Below are positions 27,034-35,921 of a stretch of DNA of 64,000 bases, piece after piece. How positions within the stretch are numbered: the first letter of the stretch is position 1; the number at the start of each line of letters is the position of its first letter. A program made the translations under genes and the position numbers. The DNA comes from JAGNLV01 sp964612145 (lineage in GTDB: Bacteria; Zixibacteria; MSB-5A5; GN15; FEB-12), in the NCBI GenBank assembly GCA_964612145.1, contig CAZTBP010000021.1, positions 1 to 64,000 of the forward strand, in the 5' to 3' direction. The notes under the pieces were generated by a model, which did not search any database, had not been told where the DNA came from, and worked only from the letters and a program-made list of their open reading frames with translations.

Positions 27034-28287
27034 GTGAGTGAGATAAAGGTCCTTTCGGAAACTGATTACGACGAATTAGTTCGGCTTCAAGTAAATGCCT
27101 ATCCTGGTTTCTTTGGTTTCGGATCGGTGGATAAGGAGAGGCTGCGCGAGGCAATGAAGAAGCGGAATGAGGACAGGCGCGTTACATTCTACGGCAGCTA
27201 TCAGGATGGAGAAATGGTAGCGTGCTGGCGACAGCATGACTACCAGATGAATCTGCGCGGGACGGTCGTACCGTGCGGTGGCATAGGCGGGATCGCCGTG
27301 GATCTGCACTTCAAGCGTGAGCGGCTGGCCGGTGAACTCATGCTGTTTTACTTGAACCACTATCGGGAGCGCGGCTGCCCGACAGGAGTGCTCTGGCCGT
27401 TTCGTCCGGACTTTTACCGCAAGATGGGATTCGGATACGGAGGGAAGAAGCAGCGCTACGTTGTGTCGCCTGAAAGTCTGCCATCATCAACCGGCAAAAA
27501 GCATATATTCCGGGCGATAGAGGGCGATCTGCCGGAATTGCTGGCCTGCTACAAGCGTCTGCACGCAACCCGCAACGGGCTGCTGGACGAGACCGAGCAG
27601 TCCCTGCGGACGATGTTGTTTGGCAAATCGGCGCCGCATGTGGCGGTCTATCGCGAGGGGTCTTCGATCACGGGATTTCTTCTCTACAGGTTTAAGTCCG
27701 GCGGAACCCAAAGTGCCCTGCTTAATGATATTCATGTCGAAGAGTGTCTCTTTGAGTCACCCCAGGCTCTCCCGGAGTTCTGTGCCTTTTTGCACTCCCA
27801 GCGGGATCAGGCAAGGCATGTGATATTGGACATCGCCGATGATAATCTGCATCACTTGCTGGGTGATCCGCGCGACGACAGCGGCCGAGTGATGCCGCCG
27901 GTATTCCATCAGACAAATCGAGACGGGGTTGGTGTGATGTATCGGGCTCTGGGCATCCCCGCCGTTTTCGAAGCGCTGTCCGACGCAAACTTTGGTGCGG
28001 AATCGATCTGTGTCTGTTTTACCGTAACGGACTCGTTCTGGGAGCTGACGGACACATCGGTCACGGTACAGTTCGAAAGCGGTGCTCCGCGAGTCGACCC
28101 GGAGATCGAGCCGGATGTTGATTTAGTGTTGAGTTCAGCTGATTTTTCTTCAATGCTGGTAGGCTCGATTCCACCATCAAAGCTGATCGACTACGGGCTG
28201 GCCAGGATTTCCAACACCGAGGCGGTGGTTGCCCTGGATCACTTATTCGTCGTTACGGAGCCACCCTTTTGTCTCACGAGATTTTAA
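27034..28287 (+). CDS. Eis-like GNAT acetyltransferase with SCP2-like C-terminus
   Basis: 417 residues starting at GTG, with AGGCGGA just upstream. It has the three-part architecture of the Eis family: an N-terminal GNAT domain (about 1-150, with IAVDLHFKRERLAG as the acetyl-CoA binding turn), a second GNAT-like domain (about 155-285) and a C-terminal sterol-carrier-like domain (about 300-415). The protein ends in Phe; in Eis the terminal carboxylate acts as the base. Eis enzymes acetylate amines on aminoglycosides or peptides; the natural substrate here is unknown. It is the last gene of the operon, followed by a strong hairpin. Confidence 0.88.
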   Translation: MSEIKVLSETDYDELVRLQVNAYPGFFGFGSVDKERLREAMKKRNEDRRVTFYGSYQDGEMVACWRQHDYQMNLRGTVVPCGGIGGIAVDLHFKRERLAGELMLFYLNHYRERGCPTGVLWPFRPDFYRKMGFGYGGKKQRYVVSPESLPSSTGKKHIFRAIEGDLPELLACYKRLHATRNGLLDETEQSLRTMLFGKSAPHVAVYREGSSITGFLLYRFKSGGTQSALLNDIHVEECLFESPQALPEFCAFLHSQRDQARHVILDIADDNLHHLLGDPRDDSGRVMPPVFHQTNRDGVGVMYRALGIPAVFEALSDANFGAESICVCFTVTDSFWELTDTSVTVQFESGAPRVDPEIEPDVDLVLSSADFSSMLVGSIPPSKLIDYGLARISNTEAVVALDHLFVVTEPPFCLTRF

Positions 28288-28292
28288 CCAAT

Positions 28293-28320
28293 GAGGGCCG
28301 CTCAAAACTGAGCGGCCCTC
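28293..28320. terminator. Bidirectional hairpin between convergent genes
   Basis: A perfect 12-bp stem (GAGGGCCGCTCA with TGAGCGGCCCTC) has an AAAC loop, five bases after the acetyltransferase stop and 31 bases from the stop of the minus-strand gene at 28352. There is no long T run on either side. Confidence 0.75.
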
Positions 28321-28351
28321 TCACACAATTCGGGTTTGTTCCAATCAACGA

Positions 28352-29662
28352 TTAGCAGGAAGGCGGAGCGGGACCGCCTCGGAAAAGGAAATCAATCAAG
28401 TAGGTGAGATCGGAAACGTTCACGCTGCCATCGACATCGACATCGGCTTCTTCGGTTACCGGTGGAGCGGGACCACCGCGGAAGAGGAAGTCAACGAGAT
28501 AGGTCAGGTCGGCGACATTGACATCGTCGGCCAGGTCAGCATTGACATTGCCTCGTGTGCCGACGCAGTCGTCAAGCACTTCGCACACGTCGCCGTAGCC
28601 ATCGTTGTCAGTGTCCGTCTGGTCCGCATTGGGGACCGACGGGCAGTTGTCGATGTCACCACAGACGCCGTCACCATCGATATCATTATCCGGATCGTTC
28701 GGGCAAACGTCGCACAGATCGCCGATGCCATCGCTGTCGGCGTCGGCCTGCGCGGCGTTAGCAATAGCCGGGCAATTGTCGCAGGCGTCAGCGGCACCGT
28801 CGCCATCAGTATCCTCCTGACCCGGATTGGCAGCATCGGGGCAGTTGTCGCAAACATCGCCGAGACCGTCGCCATCAACATCGGCCTGGTCGGCGTTGGC
28901 AATAGCCGGGCAGTTATCATCCGGGTCGCACACCAGGTCACCGTCAGCGTCCGGGCAGCAATTCGGGGTCAGCGTCTCACCCTCAACCCAGAAGAATGGG
29001 TAGCCGGGCGTGGGGGGCACCCAGAACGCGTACCAACCGTACCAGGTGCTGTCATACAGCATGAACATGTGGCAGGTGTCCGGCTCGTGGGCGACGTCGA
29101 AAATGATCGACGGCATTAGCAGGGAGGTTGTATCCGTATATTCAATGCCAATGAAAAAGGGACCGTCGACACAGCAGGGGCTGGGGAATTCGATACTGCC
29201 GACCTCGGGAAATGCAAAGGTGGCGGAATCGGCGACAATTGACTGGCGGCAAAGTTCCGTGTAGGGCCCTTCGCAGCTGTCACCGGAAGGGCGCAGGTCA
29301 TATACCACAATATCAATTTCAATGGGCCAATGATAGTCGCCAGGATCCTGTTCATCGGGAGGATCCAGCAGCGTGAATAAAAATTTCTGGATCTCGAATG
29401 GATAAGTCGGCGTGCCGCATTCCGCGGGATCGATATAGAGGATAGTTTGCATCCCGGACTGATAACCGGAGTAGAATCCGAAGGTCGAGCCGGTATCATC
29501 GTGTCGGAAAAGCGTACAGGTGTCGCCGGCAGCTAGCGAGGGAAAGTCCTCTTTCCCGAAAGTTGATTCAAAAGTTTCAAATCCTGCGGTGCCTTCTGAA
29601 GCCGTTACGGGGCCACACATTATGGCTAACAGGCAGACGAACAAGAGCGGTTTCTTAATCAT
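28352..29662 (-). CDS. Secreted TSP3-repeat protein with dockerin-like C-terminus
   Basis: 436 residues. A signal peptide (about 1-21) precedes a beta-rich domain of unknown function (about 25-230) with several cysteines. Five thrombospondin type 3 repeats follow (about 235-365; DGDGLGDVCDNCP and similar, each with the Asp ladder that binds calcium). The C-terminal two-repeat dockerin-like module ends APPSC. AAGGAAG precedes the start. The architecture echoes that of the propeller protein at 5136-8174, with a different front domain. It is likely an exported, calcium-stabilised surface protein; no enzyme motif is seen. Confidence 0.88.
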   Translation of the reverse strand: MIKKPLLFVCLLAIMCGPVTASEGTAGFETFESTFGKEDFPSLAAGDTCTLFRHDDTGSTFGFYSGYQSGMQTILYIDPAECGTPTYPFEIQKFLFTLLDPPDEQDPGDYHWPIEIDIVVYDLRPSGDSCEGPYTELCRQSIVADSATFAFPEVGSIEFPSPCCVDGPFFIGIEYTDTTSLLMPSIIFDVAHEPDTCHMFMLYDSTWYGWYAFWVPPTPGYPFFWVEGETLTPNCCPDADGDLVCDPDDNCPAIANADQADVDGDGLGDVCDNCPDAANPGQEDTDGDGAADACDNCPAIANAAQADADSDGIGDLCDVCPNDPDNDIDGDGVCGDIDNCPSVPNADQTDTDNDGYGDVCEVLDDCVGTRGNVNADLADDVNVADLTYLVDFLFRGGPAPPVTEEADVDVDGSVNVSDLTYLIDFLFRGGPAPPSC

Positions 29663-29889
29663 TTTGCTTCCTTGTACTTATCTGTGTGGTTGTTATTGGC
29701 ACTGCAGTCTGGCAAATCGGATTCTGGGCTGTTGACATTTAAGTATAGTACAGGCCGATCGAGTATACAAGCGTTTTCGACAACGGGGAACAAGCCGATG
29801 CGTTCCGCCAGCGGCGAGAGGAAGTAGCGCTTGACACTCCCGGCACGCCGACTGATCTTGAATGCCCGAGTAGAACAAAGGAATACCAG

Positions 29890-31887
29890 GTGAAGTTACC
29901 CGATCGATTCATATCGCGACCGATACTGTTTTGTCTGGCCGCGGGCATACTGCTGGCAGGATTCTTTGAGCTCTGGCGACTGATATTCCTTCTGTCGCTG
30001 GAGCCGACAGAATCCGGGATTCCCGCCAATGTATTAGCGGAGGCATTCTGGGTAGGCCTCAGGTTTGATCTTGCAGTAACGGCATATATTCTCCTGCCGT
30101 TGCTGTTGATATCAGGTGTAGCAGGAGTCGGAGTGGCCCGCACGTTTGTGATGCGGTGGCTGGTAAATGGTGTATTAGTGGTGGCCGCGGCAGCGACATT
30201 TTTTATCCACCTGGTCGACATCGAATTCTTTGCGGCGTTTAATCAGCGGGTAAACGGGGTGGCGCTCCAGTGGGCGGATACTCCGTCGTTCATGTTCACG
30301 ATGTTGTGGGAGACGTATCCGGTAATAGCCTACCTGTTGCTGTACGCAGTCGTGCTGATACTGTTTCTCTGGATGCTGGGGCGATTGCGGGCTGCGATTC
30401 TAAAGCCGGATGTCCGTTCACGCTGGTGGGTACATCTGGTGTGGCTGGTGCCGTCGCTGGCACTTGCGGCTATCGCGGCAAGGGGGAGACTGGAGGAGAA
30501 AGCACCGCTGACCTGGGGTGTAGCATACTTTTCATCGTATGACACGGCGAATCAACTGGCGCTCAATCCGACTTTTACGTTCTTGCGTGATGCCGTCTAT
30601 GACCGGGGCAGCCAGGAGGCGGCTCAGGAACTGATGGAGGCCCTGAGGTTTCCCCAGGCGCACACGATTGTACGGGAGCTCCTCGGGCTGGAACCGCTGC
30701 CGGAGGGCGCCGATCCGAAGCGCATTGCTCGGGTTGTTCGACCTCAAGGCGATGCGGAAGAGCCGCCGAATATTGTTGTAATCATTATGGAGTCCTTTGG
30801 ATCATCGCATATTGGGGTACTTGACAACCGGCTGCCATATGATCTTTCGCCGCAGTTCGACTCGCTCTCGCGCGTGGGCGTGTTGTTCACAAATGCCTAT
30901 TCTACCGGAGCGCATACCTACACAGGGATACTGGGAACGCTGTTCGGCTATCCGACTGTGTACGGAAAGTCGATCATGAAGCAGCTGGCCGGGCAACATC
31001 GGTTTGTGGGACTTCCGACGGTGCTGCAGGAGAACGGCTATACAACCCTGTTTTTTACGACCCACGATCCGCATTTCGATAACATGCAGGGGTTTCTGGT
31101 GGCCAACGGTGTAGAGCAGGTATTCGGACTTGGTGATTATGATCCGGACAAAAAGCTGAGTACGCTGGGAGTGCCGGACCATGTCATGTTTGACCGGGCA
31201 CTGGAGGAATTGCAGGCACGGAAAGGCAATCGATTGTTCGCCGCGCTGCTGACATCGTCGAATCATGGGCCGTGGCTGGTGCCGGATGTGCCGTTTGGAC
31301 CGCTGCCGAGCGACACAGCGGACTACAAACGGTTAAATGCTTTCAAATACTCCGACTGGGCGCTGGGACGGTTCGTCGCGGCGCTGGCCGACGATCCGGA
31401 ATTCGCTAATACAATCGTGCTGGTCACGTCCGACAACGGCATGCGGTATCAGGCGCAGGTTGATCTGGATCCGAGCCAGTACCGGGTGCCCGTTCTGCTG
31501 CTTGATTTGGACAATCTGACGGACTCGGCCGGTCGGCGGAGAGATCAGGTGGCCAGCCAGCTCGATATTGCCGCGACACTGCTGGCCCGAACGGGACTTG
31601 CCTGGCCAAACTATACGTTTGGTAGAGATCTGCTTGATACAACCGGGGTTCAATTTGCCCAATTTTCCGAGTGGGATCGTATCGGGTTTGTGCAGGACGA
31701 CTACTATCATATCACACGGCTGGAGGGACCGGAGTCGATGTATCGCATTGACGGCAGTACCGGTCTGCTGGATACGAGCGAAGACCTTGCCGGGAGCGAG
31801 CCCGTTCTCGCCCGACTTTACGGCAGCCGTGGGCTGGCAGTCTTTGTCGAGGCGTACTTTAATATGTTTCGGCCGCTTTCTGACTGA
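29890..31887 (+). CDS. LTA-synthase-like membrane phosphoglycerol/phosphoethanolamine transferase
   Basis: 665 residues starting at GTG with AAAGGAA upstream. The first 200 residues hold about five membrane segments. A sulfatase-type catalytic domain (about 295-620) faces outside. Metal and nucleophile motifs are present: MESFGSSH (metal Glu), STGAHTYTG (probable catalytic Thr), SSNHGP and TSDNG. Relatives transfer phosphoglycerol or phosphoethanolamine onto envelope glycans or lipids; in a Gram-negative cell an OpgB- or phosphoethanolamine-transferase-like role is more likely than true LTA synthesis. It is co-directional with the CGGC-like gene 87 bases downstream. Confidence 0.88.
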   Translation: MKLPDRFISRPILFCLAAGILLAGFFELWRLIFLLSLEPTESGIPANVLAEAFWVGLRFDLAVTAYILLPLLLISGVAGVGVARTFVMRWLVNGVLVVAAAATFFIHLVDIEFFAAFNQRVNGVALQWADTPSFMFTMLWETYPVIAYLLLYAVVLILFLWMLGRLRAAILKPDVRSRWWVHLVWLVPSLALAAIAARGRLEEKAPLTWGVAYFSSYDTANQLALNPTFTFLRDAVYDRGSQEAAQELMEALRFPQAHTIVRELLGLEPLPEGADPKRIARVVRPQGDAEEPPNIVVIIMESFGSSHIGVLDNRLPYDLSPQFDSLSRVGVLFTNAYSTGAHTYTGILGTLFGYPTVYGKSIMKQLAGQHRFVGLPTVLQENGYTTLFFTTHDPHFDNMQGFLVANGVEQVFGLGDYDPDKKLSTLGVPDHVMFDRALEELQARKGNRLFAALLTSSNHGPWLVPDVPFGPLPSDTADYKRLNAFKYSDWALGRFVAALADDPEFANTIVLVTSDNGMRYQAQVDLDPSQYRVPVLLLDLDNLTDSAGRRRDQVASQLDIAATLLARTGLAWPNYTFGRDLLDTTGVQFAQFSEWDRIGFVQDDYYHITRLEGPESMYRIDGSTGLLDTSEDLAGSEPVLARLYGSRGLAVFVEAYFNMFRPLSD

Positions 31888-31974
31888 TCACTCTTCCATA
31901 TTCCCATCAGCGCTTGCATATTAGATAAACATGTCTTAGATAGCGAAAGCTGTGAAATTTTGTGGAGGTGAGTG

Positions 31975-32331
31975 ATGGCCAAAATAGCAATAGTCGGCTG
32001 CAAGCGAATTCAGGATCAACTCTGTATCGCCTGTGAGAAGTGCCTCAAGGCGATCAGCGAACATGACGGTGAGTTCTCGCGGTACGACGATGACATCGAG
32101 CTGATTGCTCTTGGCAACTGTGGTGATTGTCCGGGCCTCATTATGCCAAAGATAACTTTGATGAACGAGATCGCGGCCACGATTGGTAGAAATTACGATA
32201 CCGTTCATCTGGGAACTTGCATGGTGAAGGCGAAAAAGACCGGGAAATGTCCGCTTGATTTTGAGCAGATCGCGCAATTAGTGAAGGAGAACTTTGGGAA
32301 AGAGGTGGTTGTCGGGACCCATAATTATTGA
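31975..32331 (+). CDS. CGGC-domain-like cysteine-rich small protein
   Basis: 118 residues from the ATG at 31975, which GGAGG precedes by 6 bases; a GTG one codon earlier is less well placed. Eight cysteines (9, 17, 20, 23, 49, 52, 82, 92) fit the layout of CGGC-domain proteins, predicted metal binders. The namesake motif here reads CGDCPG rather than CGGCPG. It is probably a soluble cytoplasmic metal-binding protein. It lies 131 bases upstream of gatE on the same strand; whether they share a transcript is unclear. Confidence 0.8.
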   Translation: MAKIAIVGCKRIQDQLCIACEKCLKAISEHDGEFSRYDDDIELIALGNCGDCPGLIMPKITLMNEIAATIGRNYDTVHLGTCMVKAKKTGKCPLDFEQIAQLVKENFGKEVVVGTHNY

Positions 32332-32462
32332 CTTTCCGGCAGCCTTATTGATCGCAATCAATTGCCAAACCGGTCTCGTTTGATTATGCTTACGCCGTTG
32401 CCGCCGGCTTGATTTCCGCGCGGCGGGAAAAAAAGAAAGACTTTTGACACCAGGTAAGGCAT

Positions 32463-34469
32463 ATGGACACAAAATCCGTCGCCGGAGAGCAGACCGGAGC
32501 GATTGATCCTGAACAAAACTACAAAAAGACCGCGGAGCAGATCGGGTATGTCGCGCGCCGTGCGGCGACACCTGAGACTTACTCCGCCCTCGGTTTTAAG
32601 TGCGGTCTTGAGATTCACCAGCAACTCCTGACACGAAGCAAGCTGTTTTGTCGCTGTCCCGCCGGGATTTATCACGATTTCGATGACTTCAACGCCGAGG
32701 TCATCCGTCACATGCGGCCCACGCTGTCGGAGATGGGTGAGTATGACGGCACGGCCCTGATGGAAAAAAAGACGCGCAAGAATATCACCTATCGTATCAA
32801 TAAACAGACCGCCTGTACATACGAAATCGATGACACGCCGCCGTTTCGGATCGATGATGAGGCACTCGACATCGCCATCGGTATCGCCCTCCAGTTAAAG
32901 ACCAACGTTGTCGGTGAGCTCCATATCACGAGGAAGCAGTATCTCGACGGCTCGATCCCGACCGGTTTCCAGCGGACCGCGATTGTCGGAATCGAGGGAG
33001 TTATTCCGCTGAAGTCGAAGAATGTCCGCATTATTCAAATCAGTATCGAAGAGGACTCCTGCCGGGAAGTGTCGGATATTGGTCACGACCGGGTCTATGC
33101 AACCGATCGGCTGGGGATGCCGTTGATCGAGTCAGTTACGTACCCTGATATGCTCACGCCGGAGGAGGCGGCTGAGGCGGCGCAGTACCTCCGGTTTCTC
33201 GTACGCAGTACAGCAAAGGTCCGCACGGGAATGGGCGCGGCTCGTCAGGATGTAAACGTAAGTATCACCGGCGGAACCCGGATTGAGATCAAGGGGGTCT
33301 CGCACATTCGGTGGATTCCAGATCTGACACACAACGAGATGTACCGGCAAAAAGCACTGCTGGAAATTGCCCGGGAACTAAACAAGCGAGTGAAGCAAGC
33401 TTCGGGGTGGGAGTTGACGCATAAAGAGATTCGCCTGGATGAGCTGGCCAGTCAGCCAGAGGCATGGGACCGAACGAGAACGGGCGACGAAAAGCTGATG
33501 GCGGTCAACCTGCCGCAGTTTGCCGGTGTGCTCTCGTTCTTTACCCAGCCGGGGCAGGTTTTTGCCGATGAGATCGCGGGGCGGTTGAAAGTCATCGCAT
33601 GCCTCGAGCACCCAAATCTGTATCACAGCGAGCAGATTGACGGCGGAGTTTCCGGGCCAGACTGGGGAGTCGTGCGCGAGAAACTCAACGCAGGGCCAGA
33701 CGACGCCCAAATCCTCTTCTGGGGACCGCCGGACGACATTGCAACAGCGCTGGAAACAATCGAGGAGCGCTGCCGGATGGCTTTTGAGGGTGTCCCAAAC
33801 GAGACCCGCAAGTCTCTTCCAGATGGCACGACTATCTTTGAGCGCGTTCTGCCGGGGCCGGATCGCATGTACCCCGATACCGACTCGGCGCCAATTGCGA
33901 TCCCTGCCGAACGGGTTGAAAAAGCACGAGCAAAGCTCCCGCCAGACGTCGCTGAGCAGTGGGGGAAACTTCGGGCCTGGAAAGTTCCCGAAGACGCGCA
34001 TGAGTTTCTGCTGGCCCGCAATCTGGTGCCGGAAATGACGCGAGTGATCGAAGAGTTCGGAGAGGAACCGAAATTTGTCGGCAAGATCTTTGGTCACCTG
34101 TTGAATCACCTCTATGGCGCACAGGGGTCGGCGGGGAGGCTCAAGGGGAACACGATAGTCGACCTCTTTGCGTTTGTCGCCGAAAAAAAGCTCGATCGAG
34201 AGATAATCAAAGAGCTGCTGCCGGTTGTGTACAGCACACCGGATATCGCACTTGATTTGGCGCTGGAACGAATTTCTTATGAGCCGACCAGTCCGGATCA
34301 GATACGGACCCGTATCGCAGACTTGAACAAGCAGTTTACCAGGAACAGACGGGCAAAGGAGCCGGAGGCGCGGATCCGCTGGGTCATGGGCAAAATCCGA
34401 CCGATGGCCCTCGGGAATATGGCCATGAAGGATCTCAACAGGGCTGTGCGGGAGGAGGTGCTTGCATGA
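32463..34469 (+). CDS. gatE: Glu-tRNA(Gln) amidotransferase subunit E (archaeal type)
   Basis: 668 residues. GatE binds misacylated Glu-tRNA(Gln), phosphorylates the glutamyl group and amidates it with ammonia from GatD. The cradle domain (about 45-275) has GLEIHQQL, LFCRCP, RHMRPTLSEMGE and the SGFQRT-like TGFQRTAIVG block. A GAD/AspRS-like insertion (about 330-455) is the feature that separates GatE from GatB, followed by GPDRMYPDTDSAP, a helical domain and a YqeY-like tail (about 595-668). The first 40 or so residues are an extension relative to typical archaeal GatE. AAGG precedes the ATG. It shares a 4-base ATGA overlap with gatD, so the subunits are co-translated. This family is described as archaeal, yet all neighbours are bacterial. 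Confidence 0.94.
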   Translation: MDTKSVAGEQTGAIDPEQNYKKTAEQIGYVARRAATPETYSALGFKCGLEIHQQLLTRSKLFCRCPAGIYHDFDDFNAEVIRHMRPTLSEMGEYDGTALMEKKTRKNITYRINKQTACTYEIDDTPPFRIDDEALDIAIGIALQLKTNVVGELHITRKQYLDGSIPTGFQRTAIVGIEGVIPLKSKNVRIIQISIEEDSCREVSDIGHDRVYATDRLGMPLIESVTYPDMLTPEEAAEAAQYLRFLVRSTAKVRTGMGAARQDVNVSITGGTRIEIKGVSHIRWIPDLTHNEMYRQKALLEIARELNKRVKQASGWELTHKEIRLDELASQPEAWDRTRTGDEKLMAVNLPQFAGVLSFFTQPGQVFADEIAGRLKVIACLEHPNLYHSEQIDGGVSGPDWGVVREKLNAGPDDAQILFWGPPDDIATALETIEERCRMAFEGVPNETRKSLPDGTTIFERVLPGPDRMYPDTDSAPIAIPAERVEKARAKLPPDVAEQWGKLRAWKVPEDAHEFLLARNLVPEMTRVIEEFGEEPKFVGKIFGHLLNHLYGAQGSAGRLKGNTIVDLFAFVAEKKLDREIIKELLPVVYSTPDIALDLALERISYEPTSPDQIRTRIADLNKQFTRNRRAKEPEARIRWVMGKIRPMALGNMAMKDLNRAVREEVLA

Positions 34470-35851
34470 CCGAAGATACTTTCAAAGGATATAAAGGAGC
34501 CGCCCGCGAGGTTCTCGAGAAGTACCGAATCCGGGTGTGGAGTGAGGCTGAGATCGATACGACGCGAGGCAAGTTCACGGGCATTCTGCTCCCACGGTCT
34601 GAAAACGATGATGATCGCCACCTGGTGCTGAAGCTGGTGACCGGCTACAACATTGGAATAGAAACAAGCACCATTCTGGATATCAAAGAACACGGCTATA
34701 AAGAGGCGCATTACAAGATTCCGGAGCGGGAATTCCCCGTATCGCAAGGGAAGCCCAATATCAAGTTGTTCGGGACCGGCGGAACGATTGCCTCCAGGCT
34801 CGACTATCGTACCGGCGCCGTGATACCGGCATTCAGCCCAGGGGAATTGTACGGCGCGGTGCCCGAACTGGCCGATATCTGCAACCTGACGACAGAAAAG
34901 CTGTTTGCCGTTTTCAGCGAGAACATGGGCCCCAAGCAGTACATGGAGCTGGCTAGGGCGATCGGTCGGGAGATCGAGAATGGTATCGACGGCGTTATTA
35001 TTGGTCATGGGACTGATACCATGCACCACACGGCCTCGGCGCTGGCGTTCATGGTACAGAATCCACCTGTGCCGATTGTGATGGTGGGTTCACAACGGTC
35101 GTCGGACCGGCCGTCCTCGGATGCAGCCCTCAATCTAATCCATGCCACCAAGACGGCGGCCGAGTCTGATATTGCAGAGGTGATGGTGTGCATGTTCGGA
35201 CCGACCTCGGATGAATACGGCTTACTTCATCGGGGAACTCGCGTGCGCAAGATGCATTCATCGTACCGGTCGACATTCCGCACCGTCGGAGATATCCCGC
35301 TGGCGATGGTTGACAAGGAGAAGATCACGCCCTTAAAGGGCGGTTACAACAAACGGAGGGACGATCACAAAGTCGAGGTGCTGCCGTATTTCGAAGAAAA
35401 GGTGGCGCTGGTCTACTACTACCCGAACATGATGCCGGATATTATCGACTCCCTGGTGGACAACGGATACCGTGGCATCGTGATTGCCGGAACCGGTCTC
35501 GGTCATATCAACAAGCCGGTGTATCCGGCTATTGAGCGGGCAACAAAGAAGGGCATTGCGATCTATATGACCGTGCAGACGCTGTGGGGATACGTACACA
35601 TGTTCGTGTACGACACGGGGCGGGACCTTATGAGCAAAGGCATTATCCCGGCGGAAAACATGCTGCCGGAGGTTGCTCATGTAAAATTGGGCTGGGCGTT
35701 GGGGCAGACCGATGACCTCGATGAGGTCAAGCGCCTGATGCTGACCTCAATCAACAACGAAATCACGGAACGGGAACCGTACAACGGCTACCTGATCTTC
35801 CAGGGCGGCGTGCCGGAGGTTGAGGATTTCCTGAAGAAGATCCACAGGTAA
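34466..35851 (+). CDS. gatD: Glu-tRNA(Gln) amidotransferase subunit D (archaeal type)
   Basis: 461 residues. GatD is the asparaginase-like glutaminase that supplies ammonia to GatE. An N-terminal beta domain (about 1-85) absent from simple L-asparaginases precedes the AnsA-type domains (about 93-430). Catalytic motifs are intact: GTGGTIAS (first Thr), GHGTDTMHHT (second Thr and Asp) and the Lys in HATKTAAE. The N-terminal domain, the VYPAIERA/VQTLWGYV segments and the direct overlap with gatE identify GatD rather than a catabolic asparaginase. A bidirectional terminator follows 25 bases downstream. Confidence 0.94.
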   Translation: MTEDTFKGYKGAAREVLEKYRIRVWSEAEIDTTRGKFTGILLPRSENDDDRHLVLKLVTGYNIGIETSTILDIKEHGYKEAHYKIPEREFPVSQGKPNIKLFGTGGTIASRLDYRTGAVIPAFSPGELYGAVPELADICNLTTEKLFAVFSENMGPKQYMELARAIGREIENGIDGVIIGHGTDTMHHTASALAFMVQNPPVPIVMVGSQRSSDRPSSDAALNLIHATKTAAESDIAEVMVCMFGPTSDEYGLLHRGTRVRKMHSSYRSTFRTVGDIPLAMVDKEKITPLKGGYNKRRDDHKVEVLPYFEEKVALVYYYPNMMPDIIDSLVDNGYRGIVIAGTGLGHINKPVYPAIERATKKGIAIYMTVQTLWGYVHMFVYDTGRDLMSKGIIPAENMLPEVAHVKLGWALGQTDDLDEVKRLMLTSINNEITEREPYNGYLIFQGGVPEVEDFLKKIHR

Positions 35852-35876
35852 ATACCGGCAGATATCGAATAAAAGA

Positions 35877-35904
35877 GTCGCGGCCAGTGAAGGCCGCGGC
35901 TTTT
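35877..35904. terminator. Bidirectional terminator after gatD and the wlbA-like gene
   Basis: GTCGCGGCC pairs with GGCCGCGGC (one G-U) around a 6-base loop. A TTTT tract follows on the plus strand and TCTTTTATT on the minus strand, so it can end both convergent transcripts. Confidence 0.85.
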
Positions 35905-35921
35905 ACATTACTGAGTAGAAT

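Noticed and set aside
32463..34469. Calling the gene gatB
   Set aside because: The AspRS/GAD-like insertion, the length and the overlap with gatD indicate GatE.
34466..35851. Calling the gene a catabolic L-asparaginase
   Set aside because: The extra N-terminal domain and the 4-base overlap with gatE indicate GatD.
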